This document shows, piece by piece, positions 16,731 through 43,572 of a stretch of DNA of 64,000 bases (positions are counted from its first letter, which is position 1; each line of letters starts with the position of its first letter). Under the pieces are notes generated by a model, which saw nothing but the letters and a program-made list of their open reading frames with translations, did no database searches and was not told the DNA's origin. Origin of the DNA: Streptomyces yatensis (GTDB lineage Bacteria > Actinomycetota > Actinomycetes > Streptomycetales > Streptomycetaceae); NCBI RefSeq assembly GCF_018069625.1, contig NZ_CP072941.1, positions 3,100,001-3,164,000 on the forward strand. The letters are read 5' to 3'. The translations under genes were made by a program, and so were the position numbers.

Positions 16731-19700
16731 TTACCGCGCCGTACCGTGGGCGTCCGGTCCGGGGCCGTCCATGTCCTCGAGTTTCGCGGCCAGAATGCGC
16801 CCGATCTCCGCCAGCGGGCCGGGCTTCATGAGGTCCGTGTGCTGCCGGTCGACTTCCCGGGTCTCGATCCGCCCGCCGACATAGGGGCCCCAGGTGTCCG
16901 GGGTCGGGGAGATGTCGATCTTGTCGAGCGTGGCGACGACCAGCAGGATGTCGCCGCCGAACTTGTCCGGCAGATGGGTGTTGAACAGATCGCTGTTGTT
17001 GGCGTAGATCCTGGTGATGGCCTCGATGTGGCGGCCCTCGAGGGTGGCCATGGCGCTGCCGAGGCGCTGCAGCACCTCGGTCACCCGCTCATGGGTGAGC
17101 GGCCCGCCGCCGAGGTAGCGCCGGTCGTAGCCGACCCACCGCAACAGGTCGGCCAGCACGTCCTGTTCGTCGATGGGCGGCATCTTCTGGTTCGGGTAGG
17201 TGTCCAGCACGCCCAGCAGGTCGGTCTCCTCGCCCAGCGCCTCCAGACGGGTGGCCATGGCGTGGGCGATGACCCCGCCCGCCGAGTAGCCGACCAGCCG
17301 GTAGGGGCCCGAGGGCTGGACGGTGCGGATCTGCCGCACATAGTCGTCGGCCATCTCGGCGATCGTCTTGGGCAGTTGCTCGCCGTCGTCGTCGAGCCCG
17401 CGCGCCTGCAGGCCGTAGACGGGATAGTCCTGGCCCAGGTGCTTGATCAGCCCGGAGTAGCACCAGCTCAGGCCGCCCGCCGGGTGGACGCAGAAGACCG
17501 GGGGGCGGGTGCCGTGCGGCCGCAGCGGCAGCAGCACGTCCAGCGGCTGTCCCCGGTCCTCGTCGTCGAGGTGAACCGCGAGTTCGGCGGGTGTCGGGGC
17601 CTCGAAGAGGCTGCGGATGGTCAGTTCGACGCCGAACGTGGCGTGGATGCGCTTGAGCAGCCGGGTCGCCAGCAGCGACTGTCCGCCGAGGTCGAAGAAG
17701 TTGTCGTCCACGCCCACCCGGGGCGCGTCCAGGATCTCCGCGAAGAGCCCGCACAGGATCTCCTCGCGCGGCGTCCGCGGCGCCCGGCCCCCGGTGCTCA
17801 CCGGCGCCTCCGGCGCGGGCAGCGCCTTACGGTCCAGCTTGCCGTTCACCGTCAACGGCAACCGCTCCAGCACCACAAAAGCAGACGGCACCATATGCTC
17901 CGGCAACAGCCCCGCCGCATGCTCCCGCAGCACCCTCGCCTCCACCTCGGCGCCCGCGTCCGGGACCACATACGCGACCAGCCGCTTATCACCGGGACGG
18001 TCCTCACGGACCACCACCACCGCCTGGCCCACCCCCGCACACTCACCCAGGACCGACTCGATCTCCCCCAGCTCGATACGGAAACCCCGCACCTTCACCT
18101 GGTCATCCGCCCGCCCGACGAACTCCAGCACGCCCCCATCGGTCCACCGCGCCACGTCTCCGGTGCGGTACATCCGGGCACCCGCCGGGCCGAACGGGTC
18201 CGCCACGAAACGCCCGGCCGTCAAACCGGGACGGTTCCAATAGCCACGCGCCACCCCGGCGCCGCCGACATACATCTCCCCCGCCACGCCGACGGGCACC
18301 GGCCGCAGACCGCCGTCGAGGACATAGACCCGAAGGTCGGGAATGCCGACGCCGATGACGCTCCCCGCACCGGATTTCGCGATACGGGAATCCAGCGCCG
18401 CATAGCTGACGTGGACGGTTGTCTCGGTGATCCCGTACATGTTCACCAGCACGGGACCGGTGTCGCCGTGCCGGTCGAACCATTCCTCGAGACGCCACAG
18501 ATCCAGCGCCTCGCCGCCGAACACCACCCGCCGCAGCTTCAACCGGGCGCCGGTCTCCGGCGCCTCACGATCGGCCTGCATCAGCTGATAGAAGGCCGAC
18601 GGCGTCTGATTCAGCACCGTCACCCCCTCATCCGCCAGCAACCGCAAAAACTCCCCCGGCGAACGACTCACCTCGAACGGCACCACCACCAACCGCCCAC
18701 CCCGCAACAACGCACCCCACAACTCCCACACCGAGAAGTCGAACGCAAACGAATGGAACAGCGTCCATACGTCATCCGGGCCGAATCCGAACCACTGATC
18801 CGTCGCCTCGAAAAGCCGCACCACATTTCCGTGCGGCACCACGACGCCCTTGGGCCGTCCCGTGGAACCCGATGTGTAGATCACATACGCGGCCGTCTCC
18901 GGCGCGACGCGGATCCCCACATCCGACCCATTCAGCCTCGCCAACTCCGCGACGACCTCGGCGTCGTCCAGTGCCACCAGCGGAACCCCTGCCGGCACCT
19001 GGACTCCCACACCCGCCTCCGTCACCACCAGCGAGGGCCCCGCGTCCTCCCACACATACGCCACCCGGTCGGCCGGATAGCCCGGGTCCACCGGCACATA
19101 CACCGCCCCGGCCTTCAGCACCGCGAGGACCGCCACCACCAGGTCCAGTGACCGGGGCAGCACCAGGCCCACCCGGTCCTCGACCGCCACCCCGCGCGCC
19201 ACCAGCAACCGCGCCAGCCGATTCGCCCGCGCGTTCAGCTCTCCGTAGGACAGCGACTCCTCGCCGCACACCACCGCCACGCTCTGCGCGGACTCCCTCG
19301 CCCGCGCCTCGAACAGCTCGGTGAGGGTGGTCTCCGGTGGCGCGGCCGGGGTGTCGTCCGCCGGCGGCAGCAGACGGGCCCGCTCGTCGGGCAGCAGGAT
19401 GTCCACGGTGCCCAGGGCGCGGTCCGCTCCGGCGTCCGCGAGGGACTCCATCAGCCGGCCGAATCTGCGCTGGTGGAGGGCGAGATCCTGGTCGCTGTAG
19501 AGCTCGGGGTTGCCTTCGAAGTCGATGCGCAGCCCCTGGCCCTCGCCCAGGTCGTGGACGACGACCGACAGATCCTCCACCGGGCCCAGGTTGAGGGTGT
19601 GCGGGATCGCGGGCAGTTCGCCGAAGGTCAGCCCGTGGCCGAACATCATGATGTTGATCTGCGGTCCGACCAGGCGCTGGTCGCCGCCGAGCAGGCCGAG

Positions 19701-20705
19701 GTCGCGGCGCAGGTCCTCGTAGCGGTAGCGCTGGTGCCGCAGGACCCGCCGCATCGATCCGGCGACCTGGGTGAGCAGTTCCCCGAAGGTCGACTCGGGC
19801 CGCACGGACAGCCGCAGCGGCAGGACGTTGGAGACCATGCCCGGGGTGGCCCGGGCGACCTTGCCGACCCGGCCGGTCACCGGCAGGCCGACGACGATGT
19901 CATCGCCTCCGGCCAGGCTCTGCAGATAGGCGGCGAGGACGGCCGTCACCACGGGCGGCCAGGGGACGCCGGCCCGGTCTCCGGCCTCCCGCAGCGCACG
20001 GGTGGACTCGGCGGACAGCCAGGTGGTGCCGCGCCGCAGGCGGGTCGGCATGGTGGGGTCCGCGGCCGTCAGGCTGGGCGGCTTGGGGCGGTCGGCGAGC
20101 AGGGTGTTCCAGTGCGCCTTGTCCTTGGCGAAGTCCTCCGAGGCACGGTAGCTCTCGTCGGCGGCCACCAGGCCCGACAGCGGTCCGAATCCGCTCTCGG
20201 GCACCGGGTTCCCGGCCGTCAGGGCGGTGTAGATCTCGGCGACCCGCCGCGAGATCAGGGCGCCGCTGAAGCCGTCCAGCACGATGTGGTGGCAGCGGTG
20301 GTACCACAGGAAGCGGTCGGGGGCGGTCTCGATGACGGCGAAGCGGACCAGTTCGTCGCCGAGGAGGTCCAGCGGGCGCCGGAAGTCGGCGCTCATCCAT
20401 GCCTCGGCCGCGGCCTGCGGGTCGTCCTCGTGGCTGACGTCGATGTAGTGGACCGTTCCCGTGCCGTCCGGGTCGACCAACTGCCATACGCCCTCGGCGT
20501 CCTCGGCGAAGCGGGTGCGCAGCGCGTCGGTCTCCCGGACGACCCGGCGCAGCGCCTCCTCCAGGAGGTCGGGGTCGAGCAGCCCCTGGATCTCCAGGTA
20601 CTGGGCGCCGTTGTAGATCGGGTTGTCGGGGTCCAGCCGCTGGGCGTACCACATTCCCGACTGGGCGGCGGTCAGGGGGAGCCGGGTGATCCGGGCGTCA
20701 GGCAT
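16731..20705 (-). CDS. NRPS-D: single module C-A(Thr)-T-TE (EntF-like)
   Basis: This 1324-residue synthetase has an EntF-type C domain (about 1-430; [10 protein letters not shown]; start [17 protein letters not shown]), an A domain (about 460-945), a T domain ([10 protein letters not shown]) and a thioesterase (GYSAGG nucleophile; DRQHTDL histidine). The specificity residues, read by eye against GrsA-PheA, are D-F-W-N-V-G-M-V-H-K, matching Thr. EntF-type C domains accept an aryl or acyl group from a separate carrier, so the predicted product is acyl-Thr. Unlike NRPS-B and -C, its N-terminus lacks the COM-acceptor-like start. Its A domain is nearly identical in DNA to the first A domain of NRPS-A. 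A strong hairpin (20791-20834) precedes it, suggesting separate transcription from NRPS-A/B/C. Confidence 0.95.
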   Translation of the reverse strand: MPDARITRLPLTAAQSGMWYAQRLDPDNPIYNGAQYLEIQGLLDPDLLEEALRRVVRETDALRTRFAEDAEGVWQLVDPDGTGTVHYIDVSHEDDPQAAAEAWMSADFRRPLDLLGDELVRFAVIETAPDRFLWYHRCHHIVLDGFSGALISRRVAEIYTALTAGNPVPESGFGPLSGLVAADESYRASEDFAKDKAHWNTLLADRPKPPSLTAADPTMPTRLRRGTTWLSAESTRALREAGDRAGVPWPPVVTAVLAAYLQSLAGGDDIVVGLPVTGRVGKVARATPGMVSNVLPLRLSVRPESTFGELLTQVAGSMRRVLRHQRYRYEDLRRDLGLLGGDQRLVGPQINIMMFGHGLTFGELPAIPHTLNLGPVEDLSVVVHDLGEGQGLRIDFEGNPELYSDQDLALHQRRFGRLMESLADAGADRALGTVDILLPDERARLLPPADDTPAAPPETTLTELFEARARESAQSVAVVCGEESLSYGELNARANRLARLLVARGVAVEDRVGLVLPRSLDLVVAVLAVLKAGAVYVPVDPGYPADRVAYVWEDAGPSLVVTEAGVGVQVPAGVPLVALDDAEVVAELARLNGSDVGIRVAPETAAYVIYTSGSTGRPKGVVVPHGNVVRLFEATDQWFGFGPDDVWTLFHSFAFDFSVWELWGALLRGGRLVVVPFEVSRSPGEFLRLLADEGVTVLNQTPSAFYQLMQADREAPETGARLKLRRVVFGGEALDLWRLEEWFDRHGDTGPVLVNMYGITETTVHVSYAALDSRIAKSGAGSVIGVGIPDLRVYVLDGGLRPVPVGVAGEMYVGGAGVARGYWNRPGLTAGRFVADPFGPAGARMYRTGDVARWTDGGVLEFVGRADDQVKVRGFRIELGEIESVLGECAGVGQAVVVVREDRPGDKRLVAYVVPDAGAEVEARVLREHAAGLLPEHMVPSAFVVLERLPLTVNGKLDRKALPAPEAPVSTGGRAPRTPREEILCGLFAEILDAPRVGVDDNFFDLGGQSLLATRLLKRIHATFGVELTIRSLFEAPTPAELAVHLDDEDRGQPLDVLLPLRPHGTRPPVFCVHPAGGLSWCYSGLIKHLGQDYPVYGLQARGLDDDGEQLPKTIAEMADDYVRQIRTVQPSGPYRLVGYSAGGVIAHAMATRLEALGEETDLLGVLDTYPNQKMPPIDEQDVLADLLRWVGYDRRYLGGGPLTHERVTEVLQRLGSAMATLEGRHIEAITRIYANNSDLFNTHLPDKFGGDILLVVATLDKIDISPTPDTWGPYVGGRIETREVDRQHTDLMKPGPLAEIGRILAAKLEDMDGPGPDAHGTAR
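17700..19260. repeat. Duplicated A-domain block, copy 1 (NRPS-D)
   Basis: About 1.56 kb is nearly identical to 40969-42529 (constant offset 23269), with short divergent islands, for example near 18300-18330. It covers the Thr A domain and the start of the T domain. This indicates recent duplication or gene conversion. Confidence 0.85.
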
Positions 20706-20790
20706 GTCTCGTTCATCCTCGGTCGCAGTGAGACTCGCGTATCGGTGGCGCGCTCTCGCGCGGCGGCGGTGTCGACGGCGGGCGGGCCCC

Positions 20791-20834
20791 GGCCCGGGGA
20801 CGGCCGCACGGGTGGGTGCGGCCGTTCCCGGGCC
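20791..20834 (-). terminator. Strong hairpin between mbtH and NRPS-D
   Basis: The 19-bp arms 20791-20809 and 20816-20834 pair with one non-Watson-Crick position around a 6-nt loop (GGGTGG). It begins 22 bp after the mbtH stop and ends 86 bp before the NRPS-D start. No U-run follows, as is common for Streptomyces terminators. Confidence 0.7.
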
Positions 20835-20855
20835 TGGCGTGGTGGGGCGGTGGGG

Positions 20856-21068
20856 TCAGGCGGCGCTCATCGCGTCGACCAGGCTCTTGGGCCGCATGTC
20901 GGTCCAGTTCTGGTTGATGTGGTCGAGGCACGCGTCGCGGGTGTCCTCGCCGTGGACGACCGTCCAGCCGGCCGGGACCTCGGCGAACGCCGGCCAGAGG
21001 GAGTACTGCCGCTCCTCGTTGACCAGGACGAAGAAGCGGCCCTCGGCGTTCTCGAACGGGTTGCTCAT
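20856..21068 (-). CDS. MbtH-like NRPS accessory protein
   Basis: MbtH-like proteins bind NRPS A domains and support their folding and activity. The 70-residue protein shows the full signature: [33 protein letters not shown] and the C-terminal [13 protein letters not shown] with its conserved Trp and Pro. ATG 21068 has AAGGAGAG upstream. It lies 75 bp after NRPS-C, behind a small hairpin, and is the only mbtH gene in the window, so it probably serves all four synthetases. Confidence 0.97.
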   Translation of the reverse strand: MSNPFENAEGRFFVLVNEERQYSLWPAFAEVPAGWTVVHGEDTRDACLDHINQNWTDMRPKSLVDAMSAA

Positions 21069-21109
21069 GTCGTTTCTCTCCTTGTTTCGGTTCCCGAAGG
21101 TTTCTCGGT

Positions 21110-21130
21110 GCCCCGGGAGGCCCCCGGGGC
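21110..21130 (-). terminator. Short hairpin after NRPS-C
   Basis: The perfect 8-bp arms GCCCCGGG and CCCGGGGC are separated by 5 nt, starting 14 bp after the NRPS-C stop and 42 bp before the mbtH start. It could be a weak terminator or a processing site that tunes mbtH expression. Confidence 0.4.
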
Positions 21131-21143
21131 GGAAGGCGCCGGG

Positions 21144-36135
<14,992 letters not shown>

Positions 36136-36139
<4 letters not shown>

Positions 36140-39100
36140 GAGTTCCTCCACTCGGATTCCAAAAGGTCGATCTCCGCCTGCGACAACGACACCAACGGAA
36201 GGTCCGAGGGAGTCCAGCCACTGCTCACGGACCGGTCGGACCGGTCCGACAGCGCGTCCAGTGCCGTGAACCAGCTCTCGGCGAGGTCGCGCACCTCGGG
36301 CTCGGACAGCACGCCGTCCGGCCACGACCAGGTGGCGGCCAGCCGGGGCCCGTCCACGCCGTCTTGTGTCAGCACATTGATTTCCAGGCAGTGTGCGAGC
36401 GGCAGGGCGGGGTCGGCCCCGGCGCCCAGCACGTCCGTCAGGGGGTCGGCGGTCCACTCCGCGTCCGTTCCTCCGGCCTCGGAGGGGGCGGCGAAGCGTC
36501 CCAGGTAGTTGAACGAGATCTGCGGTACGGGGCGCGTCGTGAGGGCCCGCGCGGTGTGCGGGTTGAGGTGCCGCAGCAGTCCGTAGCCCAGTCCGTTGTC
36601 CGGCAGGGCGCGCAGCTGCTCCTTGACGCGCTTCAGGGCGGCCCTTCCCTGGTCCTGTCGCGGGTCCGGGCGGCCGGGGTCCAGCCGCACGGGGTAGAGG
36701 CTGGTGAACCAGCCGACCGTGCGGGAGAGGTCGATGTCCGGGGCGAACTCCTCGCGGCCGTGCCCCTCCAGGTCGATGAGGACGGCCGTGTTGTCGCCGC
36801 CTTCGCGTCCGCGGCGCCAGCCGGTGACCGCCAGGGCCAGGGCGGTCAGCAGGACCTCGTTGACCGAGGCGCTCAGGGCGGCGGGCACCTCGGTCAGCAC
36901 CGCGGTGGTGCGTCCGGGGTCCATGGTCAGCGTGAGGGACCGGGCGGTGCCGACGGTGTCCCGGGCCGGGTCGAGGGGGCGCCGGCCGAGGGTGCGTTCT
37001 GGAGCGGCGGTCATCCGCTCCCACAGCGGGAGTTCGGCGGTGCGCCGGGGGCTGTGGGCCTCCTCGGCGAGGCGTTCCGCCCACGTCCGGAACGACGTGC
37101 CCACGGGCTCGAGCCGGGCCGGCCGGTCCGCCGCCGCGGCCTGCCAGGCAGCGGTCAGATCGGGCACCAGGATCCGCCAGGAGACGCCGTCCACCACGAG
37201 GTGGTGCAGGACCAGCAGCAGCCGTCCCGGCCGGTCCGGTCCGGCGTCGAACCAGACCGCCTCGACCATGCCGCCGGTCGCGGGGGCGAGACGGTCCAGC
37301 GCGCGCGCCGACTCGGCGGTGACGCGGTCGGACAGGGCGTCGCCGTCCAGTCCCGCCACCTCGACCCGGGTGACCCGGGGGGCGGCCGGGACGGCGCCGG
37401 GCTCGGGGACCTCCATGGCCCAGGCCTCGTCGGGCGTCTGCCGTGTCAGGCGCATCCGGAGCACGTCGTGGTGGTCCAGCACGGTCTGCAGGGCCTCCCG
37501 CAGCCGGCCGAGCCCCAGGTCCGCCGGGACCCGCAGCAGCATGGTCTGGCTGAACCGGTCGACCGGGCCGCCCCGTTCGCGCTGCCAGGTGATGATCGGC
37601 GTCTCCCGGACCGGGCCGACGCCGCTGTCCGCGGCCGCGGGGCGGCTCGTCCCGCCGGTCTCGCGGGCGACGGCCGCGAGCGCCTCGACCGTGCGGTGCC
37701 GGAAGACGTCGCGCGGGGTGATGACGAGCCCCGCCTTGCGGGCCCCGCTGACGAGCTGGATGGAGACGATGCTGTCGCCGCCGAGATCGAAGAAGCTCTC
37801 GTCGACGCCCACCTCGGTCACCCCGAGCACCTCCGCGAACAGCCGGCACAGGGTTTCCTCGTGGGCCGTGGTGGGCGCGCGGCCCGGGGCGGCGGCGGTG
37901 CGTTCGGGGGCGGGCAGGGCCTTCTGGTCCAGCTTGCCGTTGGGGGTCAGCGGCAGATGGCCGAGTGCCACGGTCGCGCTCGGCACCATGTACTCGGGGA
38001 GCGCGGCGGCCACATGCTTGCGCAGGATCTGCTGATCGGGCGGGGCGGCACCGGGCTCGGGCACGATGTAGCCGACGAGCTGCCGATGGCCCGGGCGGTC
38101 CTCGCGGACGACGACCACGGCGCGTTCCACGTCCGGGTGGCCGGCGAGCACGGTCTCGATCTCGCCGAGCTCGATGCGGAAGCCGCGCAGCTTGACCTGG
38201 TCGTCGGCGCGGCCGACGTACTCCAGCTCGCCATTGGCGCGCCGGCGGACGAGGTCGCCGGTGCGGTACATCCGGGTGCCCGGTGGCCCATACGGGTGGG
38301 CCACGAACCGCTCGGCGGTGAGCCCGGGGCGGCCGAGATAGCCGCGAGCGAGCCCCTCGCCCGCGATGTACAGCTCGCCGACGACGCCCACGGGAGCGAG
38401 CCGCAGCCGCTCGTCGAGGACGAGGGCGCTGGTGTTCCACACCGGGCGGCCGATCGGCGGGGCCCCGGCCCCGGGGATGAGGGGGCCGCTGGTGGTGGCG
38501 GCGACGGTGGATTCCGTCGGGCCGTAGGCATTGACCATCCGGCGCCCGGGCGACCAGCGCTCCACCAGTTCGGCGGGGCATGCCTCGCCACCGACGATGA
38601 GGGTGCGGAAGTCGGTCAGGCCCGTGGGGGTCACCCCGGCGAGGGCGGCGGGCGGAATGAGCGCGTGGGTGATCCGCTGCCCTCCCAGCACCTCGGTGAG
38701 GGCGTCCCCGACGAGCGGCCCGGGCGGCGGGACGACCAGCGCCGCACCGTGCGGGAGGGCCATGCACACCTCCAGCACCGCCGCGTCGAAGCTGGGCGAG
38801 GCGAACTGCAGCACCCGGCTGTCGGGGGTGACGAAGAACCGCTCCGCCTCCGTCCCGCAGAACGAGGCCAGGCCGCGGTGGGTGACGACGACGCCCTTGG
38901 GACGGCCGGTGGAGCCGGAGGTGTAGATGACATACGCCGGGTGATCCACCGACAGCGGCACCAACCGCTCCCCATCGCCCAGATCCGTCTCCGCCAGAGC
39001 ATCGACCCGCGCCCGGGTCTCCTCCTCGTCCAGCACCACCCGCGCCAGACCGGGTGCCTCCGGCAGCCCGGCAGCCGTGGCCCGGTCCGTCAGCAGCAAC

Positions 39101-42100
39101 GCCGGAGCGGCATCACCCAACATGTACGAGATCCGCTCGGCCGGGTAATCCGGATCCACCGGCAGATACGCACCACCGGCCTTGACCACCGCCAGCAACG
39201 CCACCACCTGCGAAGCCGAACGCGGCAACGCCAGCGCCACCATCTGCTCCGGACCCACACCCATCCCCACCAGCAGCCGCGCCAGCCGGTTCGCCCGCGC
39301 GTTCAACTCCCGGTAGGACAAGGACACCTCGCCCTCGACCAGCGCCACCGCCTCCGGCGTGCGCCCGACCTGGGCCTCCACCAGCGCCGGAAGCGACCGC
39401 ACCGGCACCTCCAGCACCGGCCCGTTCCACTCCGTCAACAGCCGCGAGCGCTCCTGACCGGAAAGGATCTCCACCCGGCCCAGCCGCACCTCCGGATCCG
39501 CGACCACCGCCTCCAGCAACCGCACAAACCGCGCCACCATCCCCTCGACCGTCTCCCGGTCGAACAGATCCACGCTGTACTCGACGACACCCTCGATCCC
39601 GGCGGGTGTGTCCTGGTCCTGATGGCGCTCGACCAGGTCCAGCGTGAGGTCGAACTTGGCGGTGGAGGTGCGCAGTTGGCGGATCCGCGTGTCGATGCCC
39701 GGCAGGTCGAGCTCGGGGTCCGGGTTGTTCTGGAGGGCGAGCATCACCTGGAACAGCGGGTGGCGGGCGGCCGACCGCTGCGGATTGACCAGCTCGACCA
39801 GCCGCTCGAACGGCACATCCTGATGCGCGAACGCCGACAGATCCGACTCCCGCACCCGGTCCACCAGTTCACGGAAGGACGGGTCACCCGATACGTCGGT
39901 GCGCAGCACCAGCGTGTTCACGAAGAAGCCGACCAAGTCGTCCAACGCCACATCGGTGCGGCCCGCGACCGCCGTGCCCACCGCGATGTCCTGCCCGGCA
40001 CCCAACCGCGACAACAACCCGGCCAACGCCGCCTGCACCACCATGAACACACTCGCCCGCGACTCCCGCGCCAACCGCACCAACCCCCGGTGCACCTGCG
40101 CCGACAGCCCGAACTCCACCACACCACCACGCCCACTCAGCACCGCCGGACGCGCCCGGTCCACCGGCAACGCCAACTCCTCCGGCAACCCCGCCAACCG
40201 CTCCCGCCAGAAACCCACCTGACGGCCGAACACACTCCCCTCGACACCCTCCCCACCCAGCACCTCACGCTGCCACAACGCGAAGTCCGCATACTGCACC
40301 GGCAATTCCGCCCACTGCGGGGCCTCGTCGGCGGTGCGGGCGCGGTAGGCCGTGGTGAGGTCGGTCGACAGCGGTATCAGCGACCAGCCGTCGGCGACGA
40401 TGTGGTGCATGGTGAGCAACAGGACGTGCTCGGTCCCGGACAGGGCGAACAGGTCGGCCCGCAGCAGGACGTCGGCCGCCAGGTCGAACGGCCGCGCCAC
40501 CGCGGCGCTCAGCGCCTCCGCCAACCCCTCCCGCGCCACCTCGGACTCGGTGAACGGCACCTCCACCGAAGCCCGCACCACCTGCCGCGGCACCCCATCC
40601 ACCTCCACGAACACCGTCCGCAGACTCTCGTGCCGCGCCACCACATCACCCAACGCCGCCCGCAACGCCACCCGGTCCAACTCACCGGAGAGGGTGATCT
40701 CGAAGGCCAGGTTGTAGGTGGCGCCGCCGTCCTCGAGCCGGTCGAGGAACCACAGGCGCTGCTGGGCGTGGGACAGGGGCAGCACCTCGGGGCGTTCGTA
40801 GCGGCGCACGCCGTCCCGGGCCACGGCCGCCGAGGTGAGGGCTTCGGCGACGCCGGCGGGCGTGGCGGCCTCGAAAAGCTCACCGACGGTCAGCTCGGCG
40901 CCCAGCTCCGAGCGGATCCGGGACACCAGGCGCGTGGCCAGGAGGGAATGCCCGCCGAGGTCGAAGAAGTTGTCGTCCGCGCCCACCCGGGGCGCGTCGA
41001 GGATCTCCGCGAACAGCCCGCACAGGATCTCCTCGCGCGGCGTCCGCGGCGCCCGGCCCCCGGCACTGACCGGCGCCTCCGGCGCGGGCAGCGCCTTACG
41101 GTCCAGCTTGCCGTTCACCGTCAACGGCAACCGCTCCAGCACCACAAAAGCAGACGGCACCATATGCTCCGGCAACAGCCCCGCCGCATGCTCCCGCAGC
41201 ACCCTCGCCTCCACCTCGGCGCCCGCGTCCGGGACCACATACGCGACCAGCCGCTTATCACCGGGACGGTCCTCACGGACCACCACCACCGCCTGGCCCA
41301 CCCCCGCACACTCACCCAGAACCGACTCGATCTCCCCCAGCTCGATACGGAAACCCCGCACCTTCACCTGGTCATCCGCCCGCCCGACGAACTCCAGCAC
41401 GCCCCCATCGGTCCACCGCGCCACGTCTCCGGTGCGGTACATCCGGGCACCCGCCGGACCGAACGGGTCCGCCACGAAACGCCCGGCCGTCAAACCGGGA
41501 CGGTTCCAATAGCCACGCGCCACCCCGGCGCCCCCGACATACATCTCTCCGGAGACACCGATCGGCACGGGCCGCAAGTCTTCATCGAGCACATAGACCC
41601 GAAGGTCGGGAATGCCGACCCCGATGACGCTCCCCGCACCGGATTTCGCGATACGGGAACCCAGCGCCGCATAACTCACATGCACCGTCGTCTCGGTGAT
41701 CCCGTACATGTTCACCAGCACGGGACCGGTGTCACCGTGCCGGTCGAACCATTCCTCGAGACGCCACAGATCCAGCGCCTCGCCGCCGAACACCACCCAC
41801 CGCAGCTTCAACCGGGCACCGGTCTCCGGCGCCTCACGATCGGCCTGCATCAGCTGATAGAAGGCCGACGGCGTCTGATTCAGCACCGTCACCCCCTCAT
41901 CCGCCAGCAACCGCAAAAACTCCCCCGGCGAACGACTCACCTCGAACGGCACCACCACCAACCGCCCACCCCGCAACAACGCACCCCACAACTCCCACAC
42001 CGAGAAGTCGAACGCAAACGAATGGAACAGCGTCCACACATCATCCGCACCGAACCCGAACCACCCATGCGTCGCCTCGAAAAGCCGCACCACATTCCCG

Positions 42101-42621
42101 TGCGACACCACAACGCCCTTGGGCCGCCCCGTCGACCCGGACGTGTAAATCACATAGGCCGCCGTCTCCGGCGACACCCGCACTCCCACATCCGACCCGT
42201 CCAGCCCCGCCAACTCCGCGACGACCTCGGCGTCGTCCAGCGCCACCAGCGGAACCCCCGCCGGCACCTGGACTCCCACACCCGCCTCCGTCACCACCAG
42301 CGAGGGCCCCGCGTCCTCCCACACATACGCCACCCGGTCGGCCGGATAACCCGGATCCACCGGCACATACACCGCCCCGGCCTTCAGCACCGCGAGAATC
42401 CCCACCACCAGATCCACCGACCGGGGCAATACCAGTCCCACCCGGTCCTCAACACCCACCCCGCGCGCCATCAGCAACCGCGCCAGCCGATTCGCCCGCG
42501 CATTCACCTCCCCATACGTCAACGACTCCTCGCCACAGACCACGGCGACACTTTCCGCCGAAACCCGCACCCGTGCCTCGAACAGCTCGGGAAGCGTGGC
42601 GGTCTGAACGCGATCGGACAT
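36136..42621 (-). CDS. NRPS-A: A(Thr)-T-C-A-T-E (initiating synthetase)
   Basis: This 2161-residue synthetase starts directly with an A domain and has no N-terminal C domain. Domains: A1 (about 10-500), T1 (LGGHSLLA), C ([10 protein letters not shown]), A2 (1070-1560), T2 (LGGDSIVS) and E ([13 protein letters not shown]). The A1 code D-F-W-N-V-G-M-V-H-K matches Thr. The A2 code reads D-A-L-L-I-G-A-V-A-K, not assigned with confidence but probably hydrophobic or aromatic. The C-terminus [20 protein letters not shown] looks like a COM donor for NRPS-B. ATG 42621 has GAGGGG upstream; an earlier in-frame start at 42684 lacks a good site. Because a C domain is missing, either chain growth starts with free Thr or the acyl-Thr is supplied in another way. 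Confidence 0.95.
38876..40686. repeat. Mosaic C-A block, copy 2 (NRPS-A)
   Basis: Partner of 31050-32860. The sequence differs by scattered single bases and by concentrated islands, as expected from repeated gene conversion. Confidence 0.85.
40969..42529. repeat. Duplicated A-domain block, copy 2 (NRPS-A)
   Basis: Partner of 17700-19260; it carries the same Thr specificity residues. Confidence 0.85.
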
Positions 42622-42694
42622 TGCTGAACCCCTCGAAAAGAGCGTGGCCAGTGGAGGATTCGACGAACGAGATACGGAATTCACGGCACAGCGA

Positions 42695-42761
42695 AGGCCG
42701 GGGTGGAGGGTCCCTCCCCTACGGCTCGGACAATCCGCGGGAGACCCGTCCGCCCCGGCCT
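42695..42761 (-). other. Long-armed inverted repeat in the NRPS-A leader
   Basis: Arms 42695-42706 and 42750-42761 pair over 12 bp with one G-T wobble and enclose a smaller GGAGGG-T-CCCTCC palindrome (42705-42717). It lies in the 174-bp gap between the isomerase stop and the NRPS-A start, so it could terminate or attenuate read-through from the PKS operon into the NRPS genes. Confidence 0.4.
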
Positions 42762-42795
42762 CGAATTCTCTCGGCGGGTGTGGTGACCGAGCGGT

Positions 42796-43512
42796 CTAGC
42801 CGCAGCCTCCTGCGTGTCCAGTATCTCCACCGGGAGCGGCAAACTGGGGCAGCTCGTCATGATGCTGCCAGCCTTTCTCGACCTCCTGGAGAGGTTGGCC
42901 GCGGAAGGCCGCGACAAAGGACGTCAGCCGGTCCGCGCCCCAGAACTTCTCCCGTCCGTAGACGAAGAACGGAACGCCGAACAGGCCGTCCTGATACGAC
43001 TGGACCAGGCAATCCAGTCCCCGCTTGCGCAGCCCGGGGTCGTCCGACGCGTCCGCCAGCTGCTCGGCCGGCAGCCCCAGCTCCACGGCGATCTCGGCCA
43101 TCGTCTCGCGCCGGGTGATGTCCCGGCCCTCCTGCCAGCGCGCCCGGTAGGTGAGCTCGATGAAGCGGCGGCCGTGGCCCTCCTCCTGGGCGGCGAGGTA
43201 GGCCAGGTGGGAGACCTCCCAGTTGGGGTCCTTGTCGATCGGCACGGTCATCTGCAGTCCGCGCGCCTTGGAGATCCGCGAGAGGTCCTGGAGGATGTAG
43301 AAGTTCTTCGCCCGGGACATGGCGACGATGGGCAGCTCCACATCGGCCTCGTCCAGCATCTGCTGGGTGATGGCGTCGGGCTCCCAGAACGGAATCCAGT
43401 CCATTCCGTCGGCCACGTCGGGGTAGCGCTCGGTCAGGTCCAGGTAGGCGAACCAGGAGTACGGGCTGCGCAGCGAGAAGAACCACCTCGGTGGCTTCTT
43501 GGGCTTGGGCAC
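42796..43512 (-). CDS. DsbA-fold isomerase (HCCA isomerase/FrnE-like)
   Basis: The 238-residue protein has the thioredoxin-fold DsbA layout of 2-hydroxychromene-2-carboxylate isomerase-like enzymes: FFSLRSPYSWFAYLDL at residues 11-26 (Ser-Pro instead of a CxxC pair), a helical insert, and DGLFGVPFFVYGREKFWGAD near the C-terminus with the cis-Pro loop. It is therefore not a disulfide oxidase. Such isomerases occur in highly reducing type II PKS clusters making polyene or cinnamoyl chains, where E/Z isomerisation precedes ring closure (family knowledge, recalled). GTG 43512 is the start. It is encoded just after the ketoreductase, in the same direction. Confidence 0.87.
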   Translation of the reverse strand: MPKPKKPPRWFFSLRSPYSWFAYLDLTERYPDVADGMDWIPFWEPDAITQQMLDEADVELPIVAMSRAKNFYILQDLSRISKARGLQMTVPIDKDPNWEVSHLAYLAAQEEGHGRRFIELTYRARWQEGRDITRRETMAEIAVELGLPAEQLADASDDPGLRKRGLDCLVQSYQDGLFGVPFFVYGREKFWGADRLTSFVAAFRGQPLQEVEKGWQHHDELPQFAAPGGDTGHAGGCG

Positions 43513-43572
43513 GGTGATGCTCCGCCTTCCGGTAGCGGTCGGTCAGGGGCCGGTCGTGGACCGGTCGGGGTG

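Noticed and set aside
36140..38767. Upstream extension of the NRPS-B reading frame
   Set aside because: The frame is open but is in a different register from the overlapping NRPS-A coding sequence and gives low-complexity Arg/Pro-rich translation. The ATGA overlap at 36136-36139 and the C-domain start fix the true beginning at 36139.
42796..43512. Disulfide oxidase (DsbA)
   Set aside because: The active-site CxxC is replaced by Ser-Pro, matching the HCCA-isomerase branch.
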